Source: Lachnospiraceae bacterium (GTDB lineage Bacteria > Bacillota > Clostridia > Lachnospirales > Lachnospiraceae). From it: a stretch of DNA of 64,000 nt. The notes under the pieces are model-generated. The model saw nothing but the letters and a program-made list of their open reading frames with translations. It did not search any database and was not told the DNA's origin. Of the stretch, positions 33,416 to 41,666 are shown one piece after another. Each line of letters starts with the position of its first letter. Within the stretch, counting starts at the first letter, position 1. A program made the translations under genes and the position numbers. The stretch covers positions 1 through 64,000 of the forward strand of contig JAFVSN010000049.1 in the NCBI GenBank assembly GCA_017503735.1. Direction: 5' to 3'.

Positions 33416-34777
33416 ATGAAATACAAAGGACTATATGTACTGGTTGCGGTGACAATGTTAGCATTTGTAGCAGGTTGCGGAGAAAAGCAGAGGGAAGAAA
33501 CTCCGCAAAATCAGATAACAGAGGCGGTTAACCCAGAGATAACCGTGACTCCGGAACCGACAGCTACCCCGGAGCCGACAGCCACTCCGAAACTGACCGC
33601 GACCCCGGTACCGGCAAACTATATGGAAGCCAACGGGATTGAGGTATTGGGAATGGGAAGACACACGGGCAAAGGTTATGTTGCAACCGGAGTGGATGAG
33701 AACGGTGGTCCGATTCTGGAGATTGCGGATTGTGACTATATTTTTACTGTAGAGGAAGAGGAAATTGAAAGTGAAACAAAAGTCATTCATGTAACGGTGG
33801 AGCGGGTTCCGTATGTGAATGCAGATGGTGGATGGAGTTGCTTATTTTTTAGTGGTTTTGTGGATTTAAAGACCGGGAAGGCATATTCCCCTGTAAGAGG
33901 GGAACTGCAAACCATACTTTTGGAACAAGGGGAAGAAAGCCATATCATGCAGATTCTTGCGGAATATGAATCTCCGTCCGTAACCCGTCCGTATTACACA
34001 GACCGGTATACCCTGGTTTGTCCTTCGGATTATGAGGATGCGGGATTTTACGTAACCGGATGGGACCAGTCCATGGATGTGTATGTGGAAAGACTGGAAT
34101 GTTGGAAAAAATTACAGTTTATCCGCCACGGAAAGTCGGATATGCTGGTATTCGGTGTAGACAAGGGACTGGCTACGGAACCGGAGAAGAAACCGGCAGA
34201 CGGTGCGGAATTTGCGGAAGAGAACTACTTTGAAGAAAACGGATTGACTACAAGAGGAGAAGGGAGAGTTACCTATCTGGGAACGGAAGTATACCAAAAA
34301 TTGAATGATGAAACCGGTATATGGGATGTGATTTCGGTGGATACCAAGGAAGTAGAAGTTGATTTTTCTGTAACGGAGGAGTTGTTGGGCGACGGAACCA
34401 AGCTGATTACAGGAAGATTCGGGTTTGTAGATGAAGTAACCGAAACGGAGTACCGGGGTGTTTCCGCAAAATCCGGTGTAGTGGATAAGCAAACCGGTTT
34501 AGTATATCCGGTAAGAACCTATGGCATAGCAGAGCCCTTTGTAATAGAGAAGGATGGAGAACAACGATCCATATTGGTTGGAAGAGATTTTTTGGAAAGG
34601 GAAGACGGAAACGTTGACGTTGTGATTTCTGTGGTCTGCCCGGAGGATTATGATGATCTGGTATTTTTTTTGACGGGAAACTATATGGAGGAAGAGGTGG
34701 ACTATTCAAAACCGGCAGAGGTAGTTTCCATTCGTGACCTTGAGCACGGTGAAACCGATTTGGTGTTCTTGCGATAG
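33416..34777 (+). CDS. Lipoprotein paralogue (copy 2 of tandem duplication)
   Basis: The 453-residue product has the same layout as the upstream gene: lipobox 'AFVAGCGEKQ', Thr-Pro linker and two repeated domains. The first 240 bases of the two genes are almost identical at DNA level, including silent positions, while domain 1 beyond about residue 75 is clearly diverged. That pattern suggests gene conversion of the 5' end or recent duplication with diversifying selection on the exposed domain. The partners may bind different ligands at the cell surface. Confidence 0.75.
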   Translation: MKYKGLYVLVAVTMLAFVAGCGEKQREETPQNQITEAVNPEITVTPEPTATPEPTATPKLTATPVPANYMEANGIEVLGMGRHTGKGYVATGVDENGGPILEIADCDYIFTVEEEEIESETKVIHVTVERVPYVNADGGWSCLFFSGFVDLKTGKAYSPVRGELQTILLEQGEESHIMQILAEYESPSVTRPYYTDRYTLVCPSDYEDAGFYVTGWDQSMDVYVERLECWKKLQFIRHGKSDMLVFGVDKGLATEPEKKPADGAEFAEENYFEENGLTTRGEGRVTYLGTEVYQKLNDETGIWDVISVDTKEVEVDFSVTEELLGDGTKLITGRFGFVDEVTETEYRGVSAKSGVVDKQTGLVYPVRTYGIAEPFVIEKDGEQRSILVGRDFLEREDGNVDVVISVVCPEDYDDLVFFLTGNYMEEEVDYSKPAEVVSIRDLEHGETDLVFLR

Positions 34778-34819
34778 CGGATAACATATGACGTGGGATA
34801 GGGTAGGAAAAAAGAATGC

Positions 34820-34848
34820 TTGTATTTTAAAAATACTTGTGGTATGAT
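34820..34848 (+). promoter_or_regulatory. Promoter of the ABC-F gene
   Basis: TTGTAT (34820-34825) and TATGAT (34843-34848) are 17 bp apart, and TGG before the -10 box makes it an extended -10 promoter. It lies about 450 bp before the ABC-F start codon, leaving an unusually long leader. Confidence 0.65.
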
Positions 34849-34860
34849 GGGGATAACAAA

Positions 34861-35296
34861 AAGAAAGGCGCAGTTTGCGTAAGGTGAGGAAATGAGTAAC
34901 AGATAGTTTTTTTCGGACATGACAAACAGTACAGGAAAGAAGCCTAGGAGATAGGTTTGTTTGTGTATGCCGAAATCAGACTATCGCACTTATGTACCGA
35001 GCCTGAAAAGCCGAAGAATTCGAAAGGGATGGAGCGTGCGACGGGAGTATGTCGCAGATGCCCGGATTCGATGAATCGGCAAAATAGGTTTGATTTGTGT
35101 AAGTCTGCTTTCGGCAACGGAGGCAGACTTTCTTTGTGCAGGCAGTGCTCCGCACTCCCCACACTTCGCGGCGCAGCCGCTCAGTCGTGGGCGCGTTCGC
35201 ATGACTGCGTATCTGCTTGTATGCAAGCACACGCAGAGTACTAGCATGCTCGCTTTGCCTGCACGCAAATTTCTTCGGCTTCGGTTAGGAGGCAGT
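34861..35296 (+). promoter_or_regulatory. Long structured leader of the ABC-F gene with putative leader peptide
   Basis: Right after the promoter a four-codon frame (34892-34906, Met-Ser-Asn-Arg-stop) is preceded by GGTGAGG and followed by seven T. Further on are hairpins TGCGAC/GTCGCA (35037-35056), GTCTGC/GCAGAC with a T-rich tail (35103-35134, terminator-like), and an outer pair TTTGTGCAGGCA / TGCCTGCACGCAAA (35134-35145 with about 35255-35268). A 17-base segment recurs with one change (34951 and 35084). Antibiotic-responsive ABC-F genes are often controlled by ribosome-stalling attenuators, which fits this layout. No gene is visible in it. Confidence 0.5.
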
Positions 35297-36856
35297 ATGT
35301 TACAGATTAAAAATTTAAACATGACTCATAAAAAGGATTTGCGTTCCATCGTGCAGAATTTTTCCCTTGTGTTAAACGACGGGGACAAAGCGGTGATGAT
35401 CGGTGAGGAAGGAAACGGAAAGTCCACGGTACTAAAGTGGATTTATGACCCGGTATTGATTGAAGAGTATGCGGAGGGGCAGGGAGAACGCATTTTAAAC
35501 AGAGAACGGCTTGGATATCTGGCCCAGGAACTGCCGTCAGAGCATAAGGAAAAGACGTTGTATGAATATTTTTCCGAAGAGCCGGCATTTTGGGAACAGA
35601 CCCCGAAGGAGTTAGGAAAAATGGCGGGAGAGTTCGGACTGTCTTCCGAGTTTTTCTACGGAGAACAGAAGCTTAAGAACCTTTCCGGCGGAGAGAAAAT
35701 CAAGGCACAGATGTTACGGCTTCTTATGGCAGAGCCGACGGTGTTGCTTCTTGATGAGCCTTCCAACGATATCGATATCGAGACCCTGGAATGGTTGGAA
35801 CGGTTTATTCTGAACTGGAATCATATCGTGCTTTACATATCCCATGACGAGACCCTCATTGAGCGTACCGCCAATATGGTGATTCACATGGAGCAGTTAA
35901 AACGGAAAACCGAGAGTAAGTATACCGTGGCAAAGATGCCTTATACGCAGTATATTGAGGAACGGAAGGCGGGCCTTACACGACAGGAGCGTCTGGCGCA
36001 GAATGACCGGAGAGAGAAAGAAATCCGGGACGAAAAGATTCGGAAAATGGAGCAGAAGGTGGGAAATGCTCTGGACAACATTTCAAAGGCGGAGCGGGAT
36101 GCCATCGGGCGTCTCTTGAAAAAGAAAATGAAAGCCGTAAAGAGCATGGAAAAACGCTTTGAACGGGAAGACGAGAGTATGACCGAGATGCCGGAAACGG
36201 AGGAGGCAATCTTCTTTAAACTGGGGGATAAGGAATCCAAAGTTCCTGCGGGGAAGACGGTCATTGAGTACAGCCTGGACCGTTTGATGACACCGGACGG
36301 GGAACGGGTACTGGCAAGGGATATTAAGCTTTTGGTCCGGGGTTCGGAGAAGCTGTGTTTTATCGGGAAAAACGGTGCCGGAAAGACTACGTTACTCCGG
36401 AAAATGGCGGAGGAATTGCTTTCCCGTCCTGATATCCATGCAGAGTATATGCCGCAAAATTATGAGGAGTTGTTGGATCTTTCCATGACTCCGGTGGATT
36501 TTCTGGACACATCCGGGGACAAAGAAGAACGCACAAGAATCCGTACCTATCTCGGTTCTTTAAAGTATACCGCGGATGAGATGGACCATCCGATGGCGGA
36601 ACTGTCCGGTGGACAAAAGGCGAAGGTGTTACTTCTTAAGATGAGCTTATCCAAGGCGAATGTTTTGATTTTGGACGAGCCTACAAGAAACTTTTCCCCA
36701 CTGTCGGGAGGCGTGATTCGGAAGCTTCTTTCCGAATTTCCGGGGGCAATCCTTAGCATTTCCCATGACCGGAAATACATAGAGGAAGTCTGTGACAGGA
36801 TTTACCGGTTGACGGAAGAGGGGCTTATCGAAGAGGAAAAGAATTCCGTGGAGTAG
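35297..36856 (+). CDS. ABC-F family ATPase (ribosome-protection type)
   Basis: The ATG at 35297 follows AGGAGG, giving 519 residues; the frame is open further upstream through the leader, which is not coding. Two ABC domains lack any membrane part: Walker A 'GEEGNGKST' and 'GKNGAGKTT', signatures 'LSGGEKIKAQ' and 'LSGGQKAKVLL', Walker B 'VLLLDEPSNDIDIE' and 'VLILDEPTRNFSP'. The charged inter-domain linker is typical of ABC-F proteins, which act on the ribosome's E site; many give resistance to lincosamides, macrolides or pleuromutilins. The long leader supports an antibiotic-resistance role, but a housekeeping role cannot be excluded. Confidence 0.88.
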   Translation: MLQIKNLNMTHKKDLRSIVQNFSLVLNDGDKAVMIGEEGNGKSTVLKWIYDPVLIEEYAEGQGERILNRERLGYLAQELPSEHKEKTLYEYFSEEPAFWEQTPKELGKMAGEFGLSSEFFYGEQKLKNLSGGEKIKAQMLRLLMAEPTVLLLDEPSNDIDIETLEWLERFILNWNHIVLYISHDETLIERTANMVIHMEQLKRKTESKYTVAKMPYTQYIEERKAGLTRQERLAQNDRREKEIRDEKIRKMEQKVGNALDNISKAERDAIGRLLKKKMKAVKSMEKRFEREDESMTEMPETEEAIFFKLGDKESKVPAGKTVIEYSLDRLMTPDGERVLARDIKLLVRGSEKLCFIGKNGAGKTTLLRKMAEELLSRPDIHAEYMPQNYEELLDLSMTPVDFLDTSGDKEERTRIRTYLGSLKYTADEMDHPMAELSGGQKAKVLLLKMSLSKANVLILDEPTRNFSPLSGGVIRKLLSEFPGAILSISHDRKYIEEVCDRIYRLTEEGLIEEEKNSVE

Positions 36857-36951
36857 AGAAGGTGACGCTCAAAGAGAAAGCCAAATACGGAAACAGTAAA
36901 TTCAAAAAGTCAAGCAATTGTTTTGCTACCATGCTATAGTGAAATCAGAAG

Positions 36952-38820
36952 ATGTTTTACGAAAGCGTGGTGAAAGACATGAAAGCGAAACGATCGGATA
37001 GTTTGAAGAATCACTTATTTATACTGGGGGTCGCCCTGAAACAGAGCAAGCTTTATTTTTGCATCTTTTTTCTTGTGATTTTGGTTGCAAATGCAAAAGA
37101 GCTTGCTTTAGTGGTGGCACCCAAGTATATTTTTGATGCGCTCCAGTTCGGAGCTTCCTTTCATGCCATTCTTCTCCCGGTTTTCGTTTATGTGGCACTA
37201 TATCTTGGTTTGCACGGAATCTTGCATGGGCTGACCTATGGGAAAAAAGTGTTGGAAATGAAGCTTAAGATGCAGTTAAACGTAAAGCTTTCTGAGAAGT
37301 TTATGAGGGCGGACTACAGCTTTTTGGAGGAGCATACCGCTGTGGATATGTTCCAGAGAGCTAAGACGGCCATCTCCGGCGGTATCAGCGATTTGCAAAC
37401 CATCGGGGTCATTGAAGAACAGGGAATCTCCGGCTATTTTGAACAGCTCTATCGCTTGATAAAGGACATCATTTTGTTGTTCGGTGTATTGTATGTATTC
37501 CGATATATGGAATGGACCACCTTTGTGCTGGTACTTGTCTGTATCGCGTTGAATACGGTATTCAGTATGATACAGATGCGCGCCAAAAACGCGGTACGGG
37601 AGAAATCGGCTCCGGCACATAACAGAAGACGATATTGCAACCGTTTGCTTCGTTCCTTTGAATACGGAAAAGAATATCGTGTGTTTGGGATGAATAAGTT
37701 GGTTGTTTCCAAATGGGAGGAATGCACAAAAGAGTTTTTAGACGTACGGGATTTTTATCAGAAACGTTGCTGGTTTGCATCCATCCTGTTTTTCATTGTG
37801 AATAACGGGATGCGGCTTTTTGTATTGGTCAGTTTGATTTTTAAGCTTAAGGACGGAGCTATATCCGTAGGTGACTTTACCATGATTTTCGGGGCTATTG
37901 TTACCTTCTCCGATACGGCACAGGATTTGTTGCAGGCGATACTGGCACTGAATATTTTTTCCGGCTTTATGACGGATTACCGAAAGTGTATGGCCTTACC
38001 GGAAGTGCAGGAAACTGCCGGGACGGAAGAGCTTTGTGGCGGAAACTGTGAGATTGAGTTTAAAAATGTATGGTTCCGCTACACCGGAGTGGCAGAGGAT
38101 ACTTACGCATTAAAGGATATCAATGTGGTCCTCAAACCGAAGGAAAAAATATCTGTGGTGGGATTTAACGGAGCAGGAAAGACCACCTTTATTAAGTTAC
38201 TTTTGGGATTGTATGAGCCAACCAAAGGGGAGATTCTTATCAACGGAAAAAATCGGAAGGAGTATTCTTCCGAAAGTTTGCGCCGGTATATGAGTGCGGT
38301 GTTCCAAGACTATAAAATCTTTGCCATGAGTGTGGAAGAAAACATTACATTGGGAACGGTTGCCGATGGGAGCGGATTAACGGAAAGCATGGAACGGGCC
38401 GGTATACGGGAACGGATAGAGCGTTTGGAACATCGGGAAAAATCGGTCATTGGTGGGTTCTTTGAAGAAGGGGATCTGCTTTTGTCCGGAGGAGAATCCC
38501 AAAAGATTGCCATGGCCCGGAGCTTTTTTAGGAAAACTCCGGTCATTGCCCTGGATGAACCGACTTCTGCTTTGGACGTGATTTCCGAGGATAAAATGTA
38601 CAAAAGTGTCATGGAGCAGGCGGCAGATGAAATGATTTTATTTATTTCCCACCGGCTTGCAAGTGCCCGGTTCTGTGACCGGATTTTGGTGTTTGATTCC
38701 GGAAACATCATTGAAACAGGCTCTCACGGAGAATTACTTGCAAAGCGCGGTTGTTATTACGATATGTGGAGTGTACAGGCAGAAAAATTCAACGGAGGGG
38801 ATGCGGATGAAGAACTGTAG
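36952..38820 (+). CDS. ABC exporter half-transporter (permease-ATPase), subunit 1
   Basis: The 622-residue protein has an N-terminal transmembrane domain of six helices (about 25-335) and a C-terminal ATPase with Walker A 'GFNGAGKTT', signature 'LSGGESQKIAMARSF', Walker B 'VIALDEPTSALD' and H-loop 'FISHRL'. TATAGT at 36935 lies close upstream. The ATG at 36952 has no clear RBS, while the ATG at 36979 follows GGTG, so the start may be nine codons later. It overlaps the next half-transporter gene by 14 bases. The pair would be a heterodimeric exporter of peptides, lipids or drugs. Confidence 0.9.
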   Translation: MFYESVVKDMKAKRSDSLKNHLFILGVALKQSKLYFCIFFLVILVANAKELALVVAPKYIFDALQFGASFHAILLPVFVYVALYLGLHGILHGLTYGKKVLEMKLKMQLNVKLSEKFMRADYSFLEEHTAVDMFQRAKTAISGGISDLQTIGVIEEQGISGYFEQLYRLIKDIILLFGVLYVFRYMEWTTFVLVLVCIALNTVFSMIQMRAKNAVREKSAPAHNRRRYCNRLLRSFEYGKEYRVFGMNKLVVSKWEECTKEFLDVRDFYQKRCWFASILFFIVNNGMRLFVLVSLIFKLKDGAISVGDFTMIFGAIVTFSDTAQDLLQAILALNIFSGFMTDYRKCMALPEVQETAGTEELCGGNCEIEFKNVWFRYTGVAEDTYALKDINVVLKPKEKISVVGFNGAGKTTFIKLLLGLYEPTKGEILINGKNRKEYSSESLRRYMSAVFQDYKIFAMSVEENITLGTVADGSGLTESMERAGIRERIERLEHREKSVIGGFFEEGDLLLSGGESQKIAMARSFFRKTPVIALDEPTSALDVISEDKMYKSVMEQAADEMILFISHRLASARFCDRILVFDSGNIIETGSHGELLAKRGCYYDMWSVQAEKFNGGDADEEL

Positions 38821-40585
38821 CAGAATTATTTCGGTAATGGCAGACAGCATCAAGACCCTGTTTCGGATGGACAAAGCATATTTGTTCTTTTTTGCTGCTT
38901 CCATGATTATTATGGCATTGATTCCGTTTGTGAATGCGAATCTGGTCAGTGAAATTATCAATCTGACCGTGTCGGAGCAGGAGACAAAACAAGCGATTTT
39001 GGCGGCATGTGTTATGTTGGGGGTGTTGACGGTGTTACAGATTGCAGATGCGTATGTGATGTGGCACCGCAGCAGACATTATCTTTCCATGTGTAACCGG
39101 TTTGACGTAATGCTGGTGGAAAAGACGCTGGGAATGCGTTATGAGAAGGCGGAAAATCCGAAGATTGCGGAAATGCGGATGCGGGCAGCAAGGGGAGCTT
39201 CCGCTGTGCAACTGGTGGGGGAATCCGTGACGGATTTCGGTTCCAACTTGATTAAGATGGTAAGCTGTGCGGCAATCTTTACCATGGTAAATCCTCTGAT
39301 TTTATTGATTGTGGTGCCGTTTGCCGCATTGAATTACTTTATCAGTAACCGGTTTCAACAAAAGAATTATGAGCAGGAACAAAGAAGCTACAAGCCGCAG
39401 CGCAAAATCGATTATTTCCTGGATACGATGCTTGATTATGTGGCGGGAAAGGAAATCCGGGTGTTTTCGGCAACGGAGTTCTTTCGGGAAAACTATTGTG
39501 AACGGGAAAAAGAGCTGTACGCGATTCAAAGACAGAAACAAAAGTATTCCCTGGCGGATCGAATCATCGGTGTGGGAATCGTGGCGGTTCAATTACTTCT
39601 TTTGTATTTACTGGTGGGAAGAGAGTTTTTTAACGGGCAAGTAGGTATCGGTGATATCAGCCTGTATATTAACCTGGTTCTGGTTTTTTCCGGGGCTTTT
39701 GGTGGGCTGTTTAGCAGTTTTGCCGCAGTGAACTGGCAGGGAGAACGGTTACGGGATTTTAAAGCGTATCTTGCGTTAGAAGATGAAGACGAGGAGAGAG
39801 AAACCGAATCCATATCCGAAAACTTTGTCAGGATTGAGTTTGACCATGTATGGTTTCGATATGAGGGTGCACAGGAGTATACCCTAAAGGATATCAATCT
39901 TGTCATAAACGAAGGAGATAAGCTTGCCATCGTAGGGGAAAACGGTTCCGGAAAAACCACACTGATCAAGCTCCTCATGCGGTTTTATACGCCGACGAAG
40001 GGACGGATTCTGATAAACGAGAAGGATTATCTGACCTTTCGTAAAGAAGAGTATTATCGTTTGTTTTCCACGGTGTTTCAGGATTTTAATCTGATGGCGT
40101 TTACCATCGGAGAAAACATCGGACTGACGGAGAATCCGGAAGATACGGAACAAATAAAGCAGGTACTGAAACGGCTGGAACTTTGGGATAAAATTGAAAA
40201 ATTACCGAAGGGACTGGATACGCCGATTACAAAAGAGTATTTGCCGGACGGAGTGAATTTTTCCGGAGGAGAACGACAAAAGCTGTCCATTGCCCGGGCG
40301 GATTTTAAGAATGCGCCGATTATGATACTGGATGAACCGACTTCTGCCCTTGACCCTATTGCAGAAAAGAAATTATATGATAAACTATATACTATAATGA
40401 GCGGGAAGACGATGTTGATGATTTCTCATCGTTTGCAAAGTACGGCGATTTGTAATTCCATTTTATTTGTAAAGGGAGGAGAAATCATTGAAAAGGGGAG
40501 CCATAAAGAGTTAATGCAAAACGACAGGGAATATGCCCGGATGTATGCGTTACAGGCTAACTGGTATCAGGAGACGGAGGGATAA
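38807..40585 (+). CDS. ABC exporter half-transporter, subunit 2
   Basis: From the ATG at 38807 (GGAGGGG upstream; another ATG at 38801 is too close) the protein has 592 residues. Six helices (about 20-300) precede an ATPase with Walker A 'GENGSGKTT', signature 'FSGGERQKLSIARA', Walker B 'IMILDEPTSALDP' and H-loop 'ISHRL'. Both subunits keep the Glu after Walker B, so both ATP sites may be active. It is followed three bases later by an AraC-type regulator gene. Confidence 0.9.
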   Translation: MKNCSRIISVMADSIKTLFRMDKAYLFFFAASMIIMALIPFVNANLVSEIINLTVSEQETKQAILAACVMLGVLTVLQIADAYVMWHRSRHYLSMCNRFDVMLVEKTLGMRYEKAENPKIAEMRMRAARGASAVQLVGESVTDFGSNLIKMVSCAAIFTMVNPLILLIVVPFAALNYFISNRFQQKNYEQEQRSYKPQRKIDYFLDTMLDYVAGKEIRVFSATEFFRENYCEREKELYAIQRQKQKYSLADRIIGVGIVAVQLLLLYLLVGREFFNGQVGIGDISLYINLVLVFSGAFGGLFSSFAAVNWQGERLRDFKAYLALEDEDEERETESISENFVRIEFDHVWFRYEGAQEYTLKDINLVINEGDKLAIVGENGSGKTTLIKLLMRFYTPTKGRILINEKDYLTFRKEEYYRLFSTVFQDFNLMAFTIGENIGLTENPEDTEQIKQVLKRLELWDKIEKLPKGLDTPITKEYLPDGVNFSGGERQKLSIARADFKNAPIMILDEPTSALDPIAEKKLYDKLYTIMSGKTMLMISHRLQSTAICNSILFVKGGEIIEKGSHKELMQNDREYARMYALQANWYQETEG

Positions 40586-40588
40586 GAC

Positions 40589-41398
40589 GTGAACAAAATG
40601 GAACTGTTAACAACCGCATTGGAATATATCGAGTCTCATCTTATCGAGGAAATTAAGACGGAAGATGTGGCAAAGGCATGTTATTGTTCCAAAGCGGCAC
40701 TGGAAAAAATGTTCCGGTGTCTGAACCACATGAGTATCCACGATTATGTCACTCGCAGAAGGATGACGCTGGCGGCCCGTATGTTGGCAGAGAAGCCGGA
40801 GGTGAGTGTGCTTGATGTGGCACTGACTTATGGTTACAGTACCAACGAGTCTTTTTCCAGAGCATTTAAAAAGGTGTGGGACTGCAATCCTTCCGAATTT
40901 CGGGAAAATCCAAAGCATTTTACTTTGTTTCCGAGATTACATACACCTATCAAACGGGACGGGGAGAATTTTACCAGAAAAAATGTAGATATCAGTGAGT
41001 TATACGAGCTGTTTCAGAGGAGAAGAAACTGCTATTTTGTATGCTGTGATATAGAACGGTTATTACCGATTAATTCCATTGCTCATAAAGCAGGGGATAT
41101 GGCAATTTTAGAAGCACTTCACCGCATGGAGCAGGAAGCGGGAGAGGAGGATGTGGTATTTCGTATCGGCGGAGATGAATTTACTCTTTTGACCAATAAA
41201 GAAGACAGTGGGTACGCGGAAGCAATTGCGGAACGTATCCGGGCTTACAACGGTACCCCGATTGTATATAACGGGATGGAAATTCCGGTTGCACTTCATA
41301 TTGCTGTGACAAAGCTTTCACCGGAGGATACCAAACAAAAAGAGATGTTTGACCGGTTGCTGCATGCCCTTTGGGAAGTGAAAAATACAGAAGAATAA
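40589..41398 (+). CDS. AraC-type regulator fused to a GGDEF-like domain
   Basis: The GTG at 40589 lies eight bases after CGGAGG, giving 269 residues. Residues 1-105 are an AraC double helix-turn-helix ('IKTEDVAKACYCSKAALEKM', 'VLDVALTYGYSTNESFSRAF', 'NPSEFR'). Residues about 145-265 resemble a diguanylate cyclase: 'CDIERLLPINSIAHKAGD' matches the D-I-D-x-F-K-x-I-N-D-x-x-G-H-x-x-G-D block, and 'FRIGGDEFTLL' keeps the GGDEF signature. Key metal/substrate residues are altered and the domain is short, so it may sense GTP or c-di-GMP rather than make it. Fusion to AraC is unusual. It is the last gene of the ABC operon and a likely controller of it. Confidence 0.8.
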   Translation: MNKMELLTTALEYIESHLIEEIKTEDVAKACYCSKAALEKMFRCLNHMSIHDYVTRRRMTLAARMLAEKPEVSVLDVALTYGYSTNESFSRAFKKVWDCNPSEFRENPKHFTLFPRLHTPIKRDGENFTRKNVDISELYELFQRRRNCYFVCCDIERLLPINSIAHKAGDMAILEALHRMEQEAGEEDVVFRIGGDEFTLLTNKEDSGYAEAIAERIRAYNGTPIVYNGMEIPVALHIAVTKLSPEDTKQKEMFDRLLHALWEVKNTEE

Positions 41399-41404
41399 GA
41401 AAGT

Positions 41405-41440
41405 AAAAAGAGAGTGTCGATAAAACGGCACTCTCTTTTT
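41405..41440 (+). terminator. Terminator after the ABC-F/ABC/AraC operon
   Basis: A 15-bp stem (41405-41419 with 41426-41440, one G-U pair), six-base loop, T-rich end. Confidence 0.9.
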
Positions 41441-41593
41441 GAGGGGAATGATCTATTAAAAGTAGTTAATAGCAGATTGTTTATAGGACTATTGTACCAT
41501 ATTTTTTGGAAAAAGATACAATAATCATGCTGTTTGTGTCAATATATTGTTATTGATTTCATTGTACACTCCATATCCTTGTCTTTGGCAACA

Positions 41594-41622
41594 TTGAATC
41601 GAGAGCTAAAATATGATATAAT
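41594..41622 (+). promoter_or_regulatory. Promoter of the GH2 gene
   Basis: TTGAAT (41594-41599) and TATAAT (41617-41622) with 17-bp spacing, 44 bp before the start codon. The preceding A+T-rich 150 bp contain no recognised operator. Confidence 0.75.
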
Positions 41623-41666
41623 TAACTTGGTTATGAATTGATACTGTATAAACGGAGGCGGTTTAT

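Noticed and set aside
34976..35080. Possible tRNA or known riboswitch in the ABC-F leader
   Set aside because: Stems are present, but no T-loop/anticodon arrangement and no recognised aptamer consensus could be matched.
34957..35244. Open frames on both strands in the ABC-F leader
   Set aside because: They cover hairpin-rich, G+C-rich leader DNA, lack RBS and give Cys/Arg/Ser-rich peptides; the ABC-F start at 35297 has a strong RBS.
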